Counted from the stretch's first letter, positions 31,672-43,830 are shown. The stretch: DNA of 64,000 bases from Athripsodes cinereus (GCA_947579605.1 OX388325.1:1359572-1423571); one strand, 5' to 3'. The notes: generated by a model from the sequence alone, not told the origin. Numbers and translations: made by a program.

Positions 31672-34600
31672 GTTTGTGGTGAATTCTTTAATTGCGTTAT
31701 AATTCTGGAGTTTCAAGGGATGTTTGTACTCTATTAAGGGATAATCTGAAGTCATGATTTAGGTCATTAAAATATGAACTTTATTTATTTAACATAATCA
31801 AGATACAGTGGACAAGTTTATCACAGGGTCGTGATTTCTCCCAACTAGTGCAAATTCCTTATAGAGAAATTTAAGATTCTTCAAATTGTACAAATTACTT
31901 TTCTATATAACTTCAAATTAATATATTTATATTGAATTCAGGTTATGTGAGATATCTGAATGAACGAAGAGAGCCACTCCGTGCGGCGGATCCTAGTTTA
32001 AGCTTTGCTGAAGTCACCAAGAGACTAGCCAGTGAGTGGGGGCGTCTGCCGGCAGAGGAGAAACAACATTATTTGGATGCGGCAGAGCAGGACAGAGAGA
32101 GGTGAGACATAAACAGTCTTCAATTATTTTTACTATTTGACTTGAGGGCAGTGGAGCTAGATTAAGCCCAGATGCAGGATAGGGGTACTCTGAGGATGAG
32201 AACCAGATGGATCAGAAAAAAATCTTGAAAAACCTTTGCTTTTATAAAAACACAGTGTTTGTTGACCAAACCCAATATGCCTATGTTTAATTCTAGGAAA
32301 TGGAATTCAAGGCCAAAAAAAAGATAAAAAACATCCATCTTTTTTAAGCTTGTTAATTTAAATTTGTCTGTCATGGCTCCCTCTAAATACCTTAACATCC
32401 CCCATTTATCTCTGAGCTCCCTCCTACCCCTCCTGAAATCTCTTTAGAAAATTATTATGAAAGTTGAGTGAAACTTTTTTAGTAATTGTATGCAGGTATA
32501 ATTTAAATACCTATTGTTTTTCTTACTGTGGTCTAAAAATATTATCATTATTATAGTGTTGTTATCAGACAGGCAGCTTAGCTGATATGTCTGATCTCAA
32601 CACTACTGTCACAATAACAACCCAACAAAATTATCACAACTTCAATGAATCATACAAATTTTTGAAGCTGTTCAAATTTGTAGATTCAACCAGCTCAGGG
32701 GGCAAACTATTCCAATGATTAACCATCTTGTTAAATATAAACAGTGCTTCAATGGATTTCGCTTGAACCTGCAGCCATCCAACTTAAATCCGTGACCCCA
32801 GAGGTGAACATTCTGGTTGTACTGGAGCATTGTATTGAGCTCTGGACAGTTATAGTGGCCATGGAGTATCTTGTATGTCTCTATCATATCACCTCTCTTC
32901 CTTCTGTCTGACAAAGGTGTTAATTCCAAACTACAGAGCCTTTACTCGTATTTAACCTCAAAATATACTTGATTTTAAATTTTAAAATAAATTTAATGTA
33001 GCGGGTAGGCAGCGTAACTAGCCGCCGCACACTCATGAGGAGTGTTATTACTTATGTTGAGAATCACCGCTTTAACTTATTATTTTTGTTTCCCATTAGA
33101 TACATAAAAGAATGGTCAGTGTACAAAGAATCCGACGCATACAAAGCATTCAAACAACAACAACAGGAGAGAAAAGAAGCTGCGGAGGCTAGTAAGATGC
33201 CTGTCGGAGCTACGGGGGGTGCTGGGACTGCTGTGGGGGTAGTCGGGGGACATGGAGGGCTGTCATCCCCTCCAGTCAAGAGACAGAAGACAGCTGGCGG
33301 GGCGTCTAATAAGATGCAAAAGGTGGATAATACTGGTGAGACCATTTTCATTTCAATGTTTTTTTTGTTTTAGCTTTAAAATCGGAGAGAGTCGTTGCTA
33401 ACTCCGCCACTTGATGGGTGTTGCATGATGGTGTAGTAGAAGTATTTATAAAGAAAACACCTAGATCACGGGTGGCCAACATTTTCAGCAGCCAGGCCAG
33501 ATTTTAAAGATGAGATTTTCTACCGGGCCGTACAACAATTTAATACATACCTATTTGGAAAATTTAATAATTTTACTTCACCTTGAAATTTCTACCCCCC
33601 CCCCCCTCGTCGTCAAATTTTCAAAACTTATAGGAATTTGAAATGTTTTGCAAACTCCTCCATTTTCTTTAAGAATATTTTCTCTTTAAGAATAACGGGT
33701 ACTTGTAACGACTATTATAAAAAAAAGTGTGCATATGCTTCACGGGCCACAAATAGACACCCATCTGGTCGCGGATTGGCCGCCCTCGATCTAGATGCTC
33801 TAACTTACTGCTAAAAATCACTGTACAAATTCTATTTGCCATGTTTTTATTTTGATTTTCAGAGAGTAATATAGACGCCAGTATAGCCAGCGTAGTGAAC
33901 AACAGTGGAGGCTTACAGACGGGACCAGTAGCACCAGCTTCACTGCAGAGTGCTGTGGGGCAGGGGCAGATGCCGCAAAGTAATAGTGTAGTAGCCACAC
34001 TGCCTGCTAGACCTAAGGCTGCTATTACGCCATCGGTAAATTCATCTATCTATATTTATACCGTCGCAACGCCTCTCACAAGTGGGATGCGCTAGTAGAC
34101 TAACTATACTCCATGTAATAAATACATAAGTTGTCTTTTATGTGCCATATCTCTCTTCCAAGTCGGTCCCTCAATTGTGACCACCAAGCTCCTCCACCGC
34201 GCCCTGTCCTCCGCCTGCCTAAACGCCTCACACACTGTACCCCCTGCGGCATCTCTCACATGATCTGACCATATTTTTGGTATTCGGCCCATGCTTTGTC
34301 TTCCTTCGACTCCACCAGACAAAATATTTTTTTCCAGATTGTCTGGCTCACGTCTTATAATAATATGACGGAAAAAGCTTAATATACGTCTTTGACATAT
34401 TACAGACAATCGAGTCTTTATGTGCCACATAAGAATTCTAAAATAATCAAGATGGGTGGCATACCTCATTGCTGAATAATTGAAGATGAATAAAATAAAA
34501 CTATATAATGATATTTTTGTGTATTTGATATGAACAAGAAATTTCATGTTGAAAGAAATCACATTTCTTAAGTCAAATTAACCAATAGTTAATCGTTTGG

Positions 34601-37600
34601 TGATGGTTGTGGTGTGTTTCCATGGCTAACATACGACAAGGCGGCATTGCATTACGCACATTGTGGTGTGGTCAAGCGTCGTTATGCAGTGCTGCCTCGT
34701 GACGCACATTATCTATGCAACTCACTTTTTTTTCATCAGTCGGACTAGTCTCAAAAATGTTGAGATGTTTACTTACTTCCGATGGCCGAACGGCTCTTGC
34801 AGGACCTTTGCCTTCGAAACAATAGATCTCCAAGCCTTTCTATCCTGAGCAATGGACTGCCAGTCATCTTTAGCATTGAGCTCCTCTAGATCTCGGTTAA
34901 TGTTATTTAACAATCTTTGTCTTGGTCTGCCTAACGGTCTTCTGCCCACGGGTATACCCTGCAGAATGCCTTTAGTCGCCCTCTCTTCTCCGGATCTAAC
35001 GACGTGGCCAATCCATGCCAATCTTCGGGATCTGATCTCACTTGTGATGAAAGGTTGGTTAGTTGTGGAGAGAATTTCTTCATTACTTTTGAGCCTCCAG
35101 GTTCCTTCTGCAACACTCGGTCGTGGACCCAATATTTTATTGAGATTATGTTTAAAATATTTTAATTTATTTTCTTATATAATTTAATTCAATTTGCAGT
35201 CTGCAACCCCCACAGTACTCCCGCCTGGCTCGCAGGATGGTTTCGGCAAGATGGGCACTCTCGGTAACAATGGAAGCTGCGCTGAGATGAACCAGCGGGA
35301 GACTGACATTCCCATCTTCACTGAACAGTTCCTACAGCATAATAAACTCAGGGAGACGGAGTTGAGACAACTCAGGAAAGCAAACACTGACTACGAACAA
35401 CAAGTAGGTTATTTAGAGAACTGAAAGTTTGCTATTTGTAACAAATTCTTATATGTGTATTAATATTTCTAGCTGATTCTTATATGTGTGTTAATGTTAT
35501 AATTGAAATCCGACCCTCCGCACAAGCATTTAGTTGCTTATGGAGGGAGCATTTTTACTGTGTGTTATATTGTTTTATTAATGTAATATCAATGTATACT
35601 GTGTATTTATGAATAAAATAAATATATTAAAAAAAAAAAAAAAAAATATTTATAAAAAAAAAATCTGATTTGTATAGATCTTCAATCTTTTTAAATCTGA
35701 TTTGTATAGATCTTCAATCTTTTTTAATCTGTAGAAGTATTATTCACTGTGTCGGTATTTAGTTAGTAGAATTCCATAGCGAAATAAATAAAACAAATGT
35801 TATATTTATTTAGCTGTAGAAGTATTATTATATGCAAAGGCATATTTTGCTGATGTGCATATTTTATTTATTTATTGACTTCCTTTAGAACAAACAGTCG
35901 TCACAGATAAAAACAACAACAATGTAACATTAAAACAAAACCTAGACCTTAAAAGTTTACCTGTGTTACCCAAATACAATTCAGAGCATTTATTTATTTA
36001 TTTATTTATTCTTTCTTTACTGTACATTGATTACAAACAATTACATAAAAGCATTCAAAATATTACAAATGACACTCATGAATTAAATCAAATTAGAACA
36101 TACATAAAATATTACAAACGACTCACTAATGAATTAAACTGAATAAGAACATATTAGTGCATACTCCACACTCTCCAGAGTCCGCAAATCATAGATTATT
36201 TTATTCCACAGCAACGGACCAGCCACACAGAAGAACCAGCCGATTCAGCTCAAGTTAATCCACGTAAAATGGATTAACATGAGCTGAGTTGTGTATTCCA
36301 CATTTCAGCCCCCCTAGACAAGCACGCACTTTTCGATCGACTACAAACAAATTTACGACAATCTATTTATTCATTCTTTTTGCACATCATCATAACGTAA
36401 CAGTGTTAACGAAATAATATAAAATTTAAAAAACTAGGACGATGTGCAGTGGCGAGATTATCACTATAAAGTGATTTCTTCCATCTAACCACAATCTACC
36501 TACATGTCCCGTGTAATTATGCGTTATTGTTGCGGTTATAGTCGTAAATTTATTTGTAGTCAATTTACAAGTGCGTGCTTGTCTAGAACCTTACTAAAGC
36601 CTTTGTATGGAGTATTCTGCTTTATGGTTGTGAGACATGGACCATCAGCAAGAGTGAAAGCGGACGGTTGGCGGCCTTTGAAATGTGGTGCTACAGACGC
36701 ATGCTTAAGATCCATTGGTCAGAGCACGTCGGAAACGAAGAAGTATTAACCAGGGTAGGCGAAAAAAGGGAACTCCTTAAGAGAATCAGCCAACAACGAG
36801 CTAACTGGATTGGCCACAACATCAGGCACCCAGGACTACTCATCGCCATAGCGGAGGGTAAGACCGAGGGGACAAATGGTAGAGGCCGACCAAGAGACGC
36901 ATATATGGACCAACTGAAGAGGGACATGAACTCTGGCTCATACGTAGAGCTGAAAAGACTGGCTGAGAATAGAGACGAATGGAGAAGAAAAACCAAACTC
37001 GTTGCAGACCAATCCAATGGATTGTAACTCATTATATATATATATGCTTGTCTAGGGGGGCAGGAAACAGACTATCGCCGAAATAATTGTAAGTTGTTGG
37101 GAGATACAGCTGTTGAGCTATCATAGAAGAGACTTATGTGTATTTTATTTTTCTTATTGCAGAATGCGATCCTTCAGAAGCACATTGAGAGCATGAGAGG
37201 TGCTGTGGACAGGACCAAGGCTGATATTGTGGCGCAGAGAACTCGCACCACAATGCTGAGGGGGCATCTCACAACCTTGCAGGATAAACTCACGAGGGGA
37301 CTGGCAAATATATCACTACCCGGTGAGGGAAATATGACATCTCAATATTACAGAAATGTTTTTTATAGAATTTTAAGAAACAGATTTTTGATGAGCGCAA
37401 ACACACTCTGGTATATAGTTGTGAAGAATGCGAAGAAGCGCTAAAGCTCTGCGACTTCCAGTGGAGTTTATCGGCTCGTTAGTGAGCACTTAAAATAATA
37501 ATAATAAACACTTTATTGTCAAAAATAAATTTTACAAAAGGCGTACATATTGTCTTGAGGCAATGTCTTCCAATAAACCTACTACAATGTTTGAGAACTG

Positions 37601-38038
37601 TGTTTTACTATAAAGTGAGTTTAAATCAACAGGTAAACAGAAAATGGAATATATATAAAAAAAAAATAATCAATATACAGAGGGCGAGTTTATCGCAGAG
37701 GTGCGATCCCTTCCAACTAACCCAAAATGAGGGATTTCACTTTATATTTGAATGAGGCAATAGATTCATATTTTCTTATTTAGGTGTGTCTCTGTGTATC
37801 TGACGCCGCTCCTTAGTCTGTTCACAGTGCACCATAGATTAATATAATAAATAGTAACAATATAAGAGTAGGAATAATCGAGTGATCTATTTACCTTCCA
37901 GGAGGTCTCCGAGGTCCCACAAAACACAATATTGAGCAGTATATGGAATCCCTGAGAAGTCTAGCGGTAGAGAACAAAAATCACACATCTGTGAGGCAAG
38001 CCAGAGAGTTCCTTACAAGACTGGAGATGCCGGCTTAG
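31452..38038 (+). CDS. HMG20A: HMG20A/B-type HMG-box coiled-coil protein, 7 exons
   Basis: Complete gene of 429 residues: exons 31452-31671, 31942-32101, 33100-33335, 33863-34035, 35200-35403, 37163-37322, 37902-38038. All junctions are GT..AG and in phase. Order: proline-rich N-terminus, lysine-rich nuclear signal (about K53-K60), one HMG box (about 68-140, with GYVRYLNERRE, FAEVTKRLASEWGRLP and EEKQHYLDAAE), a G/A-rich linker, then a coiled coil (about 300-380, with IFTEQFLQHNKLRETELRQL and LQKHIESMR) and a short C-terminal helix. This box-plus-coil order is that of HMG20A/HMG20B, partners of LSD1-CoREST-type chromatin complexes in vertebrates. The insect role is inferred. The start ATG opens the only in-frame N-terminus and precedes the basic stretch expected in the family. 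Introns are full of LINE and MITE debris. Confidence 0.94.
31745..31870 (-). repeat. LINE 3' end in HMG20A intron 1
   Basis: ACTTTATTTATTTAACATAA then GTTTATCACAGGGTCGTGAT and TTCTCCCAACTAGTG: inverted, mutated tail of the 1-236 family. Confidence 0.55.
31942..32101 (+). CDS. HMG20A: HMG20A-like coding exon 2 (HMG box core)
   Basis: Encodes GYVRYLNERRE through LDAAEQDRE, the first two helices of the box including the conserved W of SEWGRLP. Acceptor ATTCAG, donor AGAG|GTGAGA. No stop-free frame flags it because it is short; it was found by homology and phase. Confidence 0.95.
32600..32945 (-). repeat. LINE C-terminal fragment in intron 2
   Basis: The minus strand reads LTPLSDRRKRGDMIETYKIL, then GHGFKLDGCRFKRN, the RRxRGD block of the last domain in CR1/Jockey-type reverse transcriptases. 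Confidence 0.7.
33100..33335 (+). CDS. HMG20A: HMG20A-like coding exon 3
   Basis: Begins RYIKEWSVYKESDAYKAF, the end of the HMG box, then a glutamine run and a G/A/V-rich linker, then KRQKTAGG. Acceptor CATTAG, donor ACTG|GTGAGA. Confidence 0.94.
33463..33794. mobile_element. hAT-like MITE in intron 3
   Basis: GGGTGGCCAACATTTTCAGC at the left and GATTGGCCGCCCTCG at the right, with CGGGCC subterminal words; same superfamily style as 51783 and 56118. Confidence 0.55.
33863..34035 (+). CDS. HMG20A: HMG20A-like coding exon 4 (linker)
   Basis: Low-complexity linker rich in S, A, V, Q and N; contains GGLQTGPVAPASLQSAVGQG. Acceptor TTTCAG, donor ATCG|GTAAAT. Phase joins exon 3 (G|AG) and exon 5. 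Confidence 0.88.
34120..34470 (-). repeat. LINE fragment in intron 4
   Basis: The minus strand reads RRILSFFRHIIIRREPDNLE, GRRSMGRIPKIW-like text and AEDRARWRSLV, the usual C-terminus of an RTE-like element. Confidence 0.7.
34770..35135 (-). repeat. Second LINE fragment in intron 4
   Basis: The open minus frame reads RRLAWIGHVVRSGEERATK, GRRPLGRPRQRLLNN and AQDRKAWRSIVSKAKV, another RTE-like C-terminus, 65 bases from exon 5. Confidence 0.75.
35200..35403 (+). CDS. HMG20A: HMG20A-like coding exon 5 (start of coiled coil)
   Basis: 68 codons ending TDIPIFTEQFLQHNKLRE and ELRQLRKANTDYEQQ, the conserved start of the HMG20 coiled coil. Acceptor TTGCAG, donor CAA|GTAGGT. Ignoring the donor would stop the frame 7 codons later. 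Confidence 0.94.
35404..36310. other. Intron 5, left part
   Basis: Contains an A run (35628-35645), a direct repeat AATCTGATTTGTATAGATCT (35662, 35694), the palindrome-family terminal motif (35745-35790) and LINE-like TTTATTTATTTATT at 35990. Confidence 0.5.
36311..37060. mobile_element. MITE family A, copy 3, hit by two LINEs
   Basis: Starts CCTAGACAAGCACGCACTTT and ends with TGCTTGTCTAGG. A LINE tail at about 36369-36492 is flanked by ACAATCTA. An RTE fragment at 36587-37044 is flanked by TGCTTGTCTAG (36576-36586, 37045-37055). Confidence 0.8.
36587..37044 (+). pseudogene. 5'-truncated RTE-type LINE with target duplication
   Basis: Reads MWCYRRMLKIHWSEHV, LLKRISQQRANWIGHNIRHP and NRDEWRRKTKLV; about 97% like 47934-48352 by eye. 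Ends GTAACTCAT then a TA run, as RTE elements do. Target duplication of 11 bp shows a recent insertion. Confidence 0.85.
37163..37322 (+). CDS. HMG20A: HMG20A-like coding exon 6 (coiled coil)
   Basis: NAILQKHIESMRGAV, then RTRTTMLRGHLTTLQDKL, ending SLPG; matches the HMG20 coil in order. Acceptor TTGCAG, donor CCCG|GTGAGG. Confidence 0.95.
37497..37740 (-). repeat. LINE 3' end in intron 6
   Basis: AAACACTTTATTGTC, then GCGAGTTTATCGCAGAGGTG and CCCTTCCAACTAACCC: inverted tail of the 1-236 family. Confidence 0.7.
37902..38038 (+). CDS. HMG20A: HMG20A-like coding exon 7 (C-terminus)
   Basis: Encodes GLRGPTKHNIEQYMESL and VRQAREFLTRLEMPA, then TAG at 38036-38038. Acceptor TTCCAG. No clear poly(A) signal within 300 bases; LINE debris starts soon after. 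Confidence 0.92.
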
Positions 38039-38459
38039 TGAATGTGGATGTGAATACTACCTATAATAAGTATAGTGATTGTGCGTATATGAAATGTATC
38101 TATCCATTCTATCACTGCATCTTCCTTGAGTGGAGTATTCTGTGGACGAACTAATGCATGTGACAGAAATGTGCGGATCATCCTATCCATGCCATTAAAG
38201 ATGAGGCATTCTGCACGGGTGGCATAGGTGTAACGCCATCTCACTGCTGAATCGAAGATGTAAAATGTTATGCCTTATACATAACGTTTTACCGACAGCC
38301 ACTGTCTTTCACAATGGAATACTTGTAAACTTCCAGGGACTTTACGATTTATATCGGCTGTGCTCAGGACAAAGGCTTCAAACCACGTTACTAAAATTTT
38401 GTAGGAGAAGCAAAAAGTTGTAGGATAAGAAAATGTCAAATTATTGTCATTGTTATTTT

Positions 38460-39000
38460 ACCATCTTATTGCAATGTAGTGTTTTATTTTATTTATTGAT
38501 TTATTTTATTCCTCTTGTACATATCATTCACATAACAAAATCAACAAATCAGTTTACATAAGAAAAAATGTGATGATATGCAGTGCCGAGATTATCACTA
38601 TATAGTGATTTCTACCATCTGATCACGTCATATTAATACTAAACATAAATAAAAATAATAATATAAATGCAAACAATAAGCAAAATCTCAACATCAATCA
38701 AAATGAGAAATAAAATAAATCTACAATCCACACACCTAACACTCCAAAGGGACCGGGAACTATAGGAAGGGGTTAGGGGACGGATGCTGAGTTAGAAGAC
38801 AATAAATATTTCTTGACGGCGTATTTAAATCCATTAAAACCTTGATATATTCTATGAGATAAAGGGAAAATATTCCAGCAACGAGCACCACATACTGAAA
38901 ATGATTGAGAGTAATAATTTATATCATAACAATTCAAGAGAAAATATTCAGGAATTATCAAGTTATGAGCAAAAAATAGAAAAAAACATGTCAATTAAGT
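38460..39000 (-). repeat. LINE C-terminus with 3' UTR
   Basis: The minus strand reads YYSQSFSVCGARCWNIFPL, NGFKYAVKKYLL (about 38800-38940), then a 3' UTR with CCGAGATTATCACTATATAG at 38584. Confidence 0.6.
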
Positions 39001-39504
39001 CCTTTGTATTGACAGACTTTAGAAACATGTAAAACAGATATGTATGACGCACGTTTGGGGTTATGCGGTTTGATGCCTTTTACCTCGCCATCAAATTATG
39101 TATGGATGAAATGTTTTGGTGTTAATAATGAAACTCATACTGTTTGAGTCCTTTATCCTATTGGATATTTGCAATTAAGTTCTAGCTAAAAAAATATAGT
39201 TTTATTTCTCTATAAAAAAACTATAGACGATTGGGGATTGTATCCTTTAACCAGAATGTGTACAAGACACAAATGGTTGATTTTAAAACATAAAACTACT
39301 TTTGCCGAAATTGTGGTTTGATGCCTTTGTCCTGAGCACAGTCGATATGTTTATATTAAAAATTAATTTATATAACTAATAGTTTTAAGTTATGTTTAAC
39401 AAAATTGTAAAACATACAATATTTTGAGAGTTTGTTTTATGATGAGTGCACAAATATTATGCTAGAGTAACTTTGTCCGCCTTTATTCGAAAAACAAAAC
39501 ATTA
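39001..39504. other. Spacer with an inner duplication
   Basis: GGTTTGATGCCTTT occurs at 39066 and 39317; related TGCTCAGGACAAAGGC / CCTTTGTCCTGAGCACAG words at 38350 and 39331 are inverted, suggesting a TIR element spanning about 38340-39345. Confidence 0.35.
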
Positions 39505-39715
39505 AATTGACTAATTTTTTAAATGAAACACGATGTATAGTTATTCCACTATTGACTTTGTTTATTTTTACGAGCCGTCTTTCAAGAACTTCCGCTCTCA
39601 TCGTATAGCTTTACTGACGATAAGAGCGGAAGTTCTTGAAAGCCGCCTCGCAAAAATAAATGAAGTCTATGGTGGAATAACTATTTATCGTGTTTCATTT
39701 TAAAAATTATTAATA
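39505..39715. mobile_element. MITE, long imperfect hairpin
   Basis: Arms AAGAACTTCCGCTCTCATCG / TAAGAGCGGAAGTTCTTGAA in the centre, with AAATGAAACACGAT and TATAGTTATTCCA mirrored outside. Total about 210 bp. Confidence 0.8.
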
Positions 39716-40155
39716 TGAACTTCCACCAAGAACATCGGTCGATAAATTAAACTTTATTAAATTGACTTATAGATAAGATAAGACAAGACTCTCCTAAGAT
39801 ATGGCAAGAATTTGAGGAAATTATTTATGTACTGACAACACCATGTTTAAAACACTTGACAGTTCTGCGAACGGGATAAAACATTTATGTTTGGATTAAT
39901 TTTATCTTATTTTGCGAGGAACATTGCTTACGAGGCAGAATTAATCTCAGAGAAATCAATGCTTGGATATTCAACATAATGACACCTCCGCCACTTAAAC
40001 TCTCTTCTAGAGCACTAGAGCATTATCCCCACATCTTCTAAGTAAGAAAGAAGACTGGATATCTCGATGAACTGAGACAGGGATGACAAACAGTCATCTA
40101 GTCCCTCTGAACAAGAATTTAAAAATAAACAGGTTACGAACAGTACTGTACTCTC
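39716..40155. other. Spacer, nothing assigned
   Basis: No feature supported. Confidence 0.35.
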
Positions 40156-40159
40156 ACAC

Positions 40160-40330
40160 CTTGTCTCAGGTGGCGCAGGCAGAGATATAGATTCTTATAT
40201 ACCTCTTCTGCTTCTTCCACATTCATACAATTTTTCTCATTTACGCACATCAATTTCTTACTCAACAAACGCTCGTCCTTGAGAATTTGATCTACATGCT
40301 CAAGCAATGCGGTTTTCGGACACCTGCGCT
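40160..40330 (-). repeat. LINE family 2 fragment
   Basis: Inverted CTCACACCTTGTCTCAGGTG and CCTTGAGAATTTGATC, the 3' coding end of family 2. Confidence 0.65.
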
Positions 40331-40879
40331 GTCTCGCACTTGCTCTTTCAGATACATAAATATGTGGGTCATAATTTTTTTATATAGTACTATTGAAAGA
40401 AGACCAATTCAGTTTAAAATTGGCATCTGGTTTCCTTTTCTATAATTATACTTGTTTTATGAAAATAGATCTATATTTTTTTTATGGATGGATTCTTTAT
40501 GCATCATTTAACCCTAATCCCTTGGATCATCACTCAGTTCCCTAATACAACTTGAGATTTTTAATTTTTTTATAGAGTTATTGCGTGAAAAAAGTGATAT
40601 CCTTTTATTTCAACAAACATCAGATTAAAAAAAAAAGTACCTATTTAAGGATTCGATACACCATTAAAGTGTTTGAAAATTTTGACACAGTGTATCTCAG
40701 AATATTACTTAGCTGGACTATTGTAAAATTTACGATAAAATATAAGTTAAAAAACATGTTTTAATATGATCAGTATAAATATATCTATCTAAATTAAAAA
40801 ATTGATGTAACAAATTCTTTTAATTTTACCGTCCCACCCATTTTAATTAAAATATCTTAACCTAGTAGTACCTCAGAGA

Positions 40880-41030
40880 CGTATTCTGTCTGGAATGGAG
40901 GTAAAGAAGGGCAACAGATCTAGAGGATGTGCACCAATGAGATGTATTGATTTAGCGGAGGAGGCAACACGAAGGATCTTGCATAAGACAGTATTACAAA
41001 AGGCTGAGGACTGGGGGCATTATTTTTTTT
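40880..41030 (+). repeat. LINE C-terminal fragment
   Basis: Reads MEVKKGNRSRGCAPMRCIDL and KTVLQKAEDWG with stops nearby; typical end of an RTE-like frame. Confidence 0.4.
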
Positions 41031-41389
41031 TATTTACAGCTATACATGCGGTTGTTATGATTCTTGGCACAGAGGCGACCACCGAAAAGAGAATCTTAGA
41101 AATATCAAACCCTGCCAGCAATGTCAACATGCAGTATAGAGATTCTCCCTGCTTTCAATCTTGTGGATTGGTTTGCGGTGAAGTCTTATGTCTTTCTTTC
41201 CATTGTGCTATTCTTTATTCTTCAACATCTCCCGTAGGTCCTTTACAGGACATTTGGGTTCATCAACATTACAATAGTACAACAAGAAGGAAATAGCGTA
41301 ACAAACACAACATAACAAAAAAAAAATTAAATCAAGACACAATAATAAATAAGTATGTATTTTGTGTAATCCTCTTCGCCTCTTCCTAC

Positions 41390-41640
41390 AATATGCCATC
41401 TGATCTCATATCCTCGTCTAGGTATTCTCGGCGTGGGTGCCTCCTATGATTTGTCCCCTCGGCAATCCCTTGGATTGTTTCTTGTAGAAAGTTTTTGTGG
41501 CGCATTATATGTCTGATTTCTGAGATGGTTTTCAGCAGGTGCATTCCTCCTTCAATTATGTGAAGAGCTTGTATACGTGGTCTTCTCAGTTTTCTTCTAT
41601 AGGACCACATCTCAAATGCCTGTAATCATTTTCAGATAGT
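41390..41640 (-). repeat. LINE C-terminal fragment
   Basis: The minus strand reads MWSYRRKLRRPRIQAL, HLLKTISEIRHIMRH and HRRHPRREYLD, a diverged relative of the 47462 element. Confidence 0.6.
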
Positions 41641-42031
41641 TACCATGTCCAACCCACTCATCCGTCTTCCATAGTTCCTGGTCAACGTTTTTCGATTCAA
41701 ATATTTTTAATTTTTTGCTAAATGCAAATATTGCCTGGTGGTACAGCTGTCAGCCTCGTTCTTTGACTGATCATCCCAGGTGATGTTGCTCCCACTGAGG
41801 AAAACAGGATACAAGAAGGAGAAACTCAAGGAATAAGAAATGATTAGGTTTTGTTTTTTGTAGTTGTGTAAAGGATACTTATAGAAATGATACGCATGTC
41901 TCATATTATGTAATTTAATCCATAAAATTTATAGAAAGTAATACATTATTTTAGCCCTGGGTAGAAGTGGAATCTCTGGTATGGTACATTACGTTGACCA
42001 GCATCAAGTAAAACTGTAGGTAGGTAGTACT

Positions 42032-42527
42032 AGGGATGTTGCGGATGTCGAATTTTACACATCCGTGAATGCGGATTTTTGTAAGCTCACATCCGCGGAT
42101 GCGGATGTTTAAGATGTTATAGAAAAAAAGTATATTATGAATTATAATAATGAAATAGTAATTATTAACTTCATTAACTAATTAGAATTAGTAAATGAAG
42201 TTAAAAATAGGAGCATTATACGTAATAAAAAGAAATATTGTCGCCTTCTCTGATTCAAGCCGGTTACGCTAAGGTTCATAAATTAGACCCACGCTACTAA
42301 ATAATTGTTCACTAAGAACATTGCCTACAAATGCGTCGGATCTTTTCATCAATTTTTTCGTTCCCATTGGTTAATTTCAAGTGCGACCGGCACGCGCCAT
42401 TCGCCGGCCCCGCCCAATTTCTTTCTTGTCGCAACTTGTCAACATCCGCATCCGCATTGATTATTGGAGATGTCCAAATACATGCGAAAGCTCCGCATTT
42501 ACGGATGCGAATATTCGCAACATCCCT
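42032..42527. mobile_element. TIR element with GGATGCGGATGT subterminal repeats
   Basis: Ends AGGGATGTTGCGGATG and ATTCGCAACATCCCT. Inside are repeated CATCCGCGGATGCGGATG words in both orientations. Non-coding, hAT-like, related in style to 29616-31169. Confidence 0.6.
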
Positions 42528-42829
42528 GGTAGGTACCTACACCTATGGGTACAAGATACACGTATATAATAGCGCACAGATGTGGTAAGTGCAGTTTTCA
42601 TAGTTTTGAGATAATCAATGTTGAAAGTTTGAGATGCCATACCATTTAGTACTAACCACACATAGTTTTTGTTAAATATCTCGTTAATGACACAGAGTTA
42701 CGTAATAATATTCCTATGGAACATACTTCAGATTATATAGATTCGCATGCGTATAATAACTCATTTTCGGTAAAAACTGCACTTACCACATCTGTGCGCT
42801 ATGCCATCGAATTATACAGAAAGAGGCCT

Positions 42830-43393
42830 GAGTCGTGTTCTCGAACCTACCGATTTTTCGGTATTTATACCGAAATGGGCCGCGTCCTACCGAAATGCCC
42901 TAGAAATCTACCGATTTTTACCATTTGTCGGCTGGTAAGTATAATCGGTAGATAAGTACCGGGTATTCAGTAAAAGTACCGGATACTTATGGATTCGAGC
43001 AAATATTCTTTAAGAAAACCGAGGAGTTTTTGAAATATTCCAAATTCCTATACCATTTTGAAAATCTGGCGACGGGGGGGTAGAAATTTTCTAAAAAGGA
43101 AAGTACCCGATATTGACATCGTCGGTACAAATACCCGGTACATTTTAGAAAGAGGTACTGAGAGAAAATATTCTTTTAAGAAAACGAGGATTTTTGAATT
43201 ATTCCAAATTCCTATACCATTTTGAAAATTCAGCGACAGGGGGGTAGAAATTTTCGTGAAAAGAAAAGTATCCGATATTGACCATCGTCGGTACAAATAC
43301 CCCATATACCGATTTTGGGTACAAAATATACCATTTATACCGATTTTAGCGGATATTTCTACTGATATTGGACAATGTCGTTCGAGAACACTG
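42830..43393. mobile_element. TIR element with ACCGATTTTTACC words
   Basis: Ends GTGTTCTCGAACCTACC and GTCGTTCGAGAACACT. Contains two copies of AAATTCCTATACCATTTTGA with CGACGGGGGGGTAG. Confidence 0.6.
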
Positions 43394-43489
43394 GCTACCA
43401 TTGATATAACATGATAGATCAATGATCATTGTGTTAACATGATACATCAATCAGAGCTACCCACAAAAATCGTATCCATATTAGGTATA

Positions 43490-43830
43490 CGTCAACAAAA
43501 ATAATTATACAATGTAGGTACCAGTTATTTGTACCGACGACGTCAATATCGAATACTTTACTTTTTACAATATTTCTAACCCCGCGTCTACAAATTTCCG
43601 AAATGGTATAGGAATTTACAATATTTTAAAAACTCCTCGGTTTTCTAAAAGAATATTTTCTCACAGTCCCTTTTTCTACAATGTACCGGGTATTTGTACC
43701 GACAATTTCAATATCGGGTACTTTACAAAAATTTCAACCATCCCCCCCCCCGTTGCCGAATTTCCGAAATGGTATAAGAATTTGAAATATTTCAATAACT
43801 CTTCTAATATGAGTAAATTTGTTTGTTACC
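43490..43830. repeat. Tandem relatives of the inner segment above
   Basis: Inverted AAATGGTATAGGAATTT, then ACCGGGTATTTGTACCGAC, twice about 180 bp apart. The same block appears at 51900-51960 and 56265-56415. Confidence 0.6.

Noticed and set aside
34773..35132. 119-codon frame as a host gene
   Set aside because: Text (WIGHVVRSGEE, GRPRQRL) is that of a LINE C-terminus, inside an HMG20A intron.
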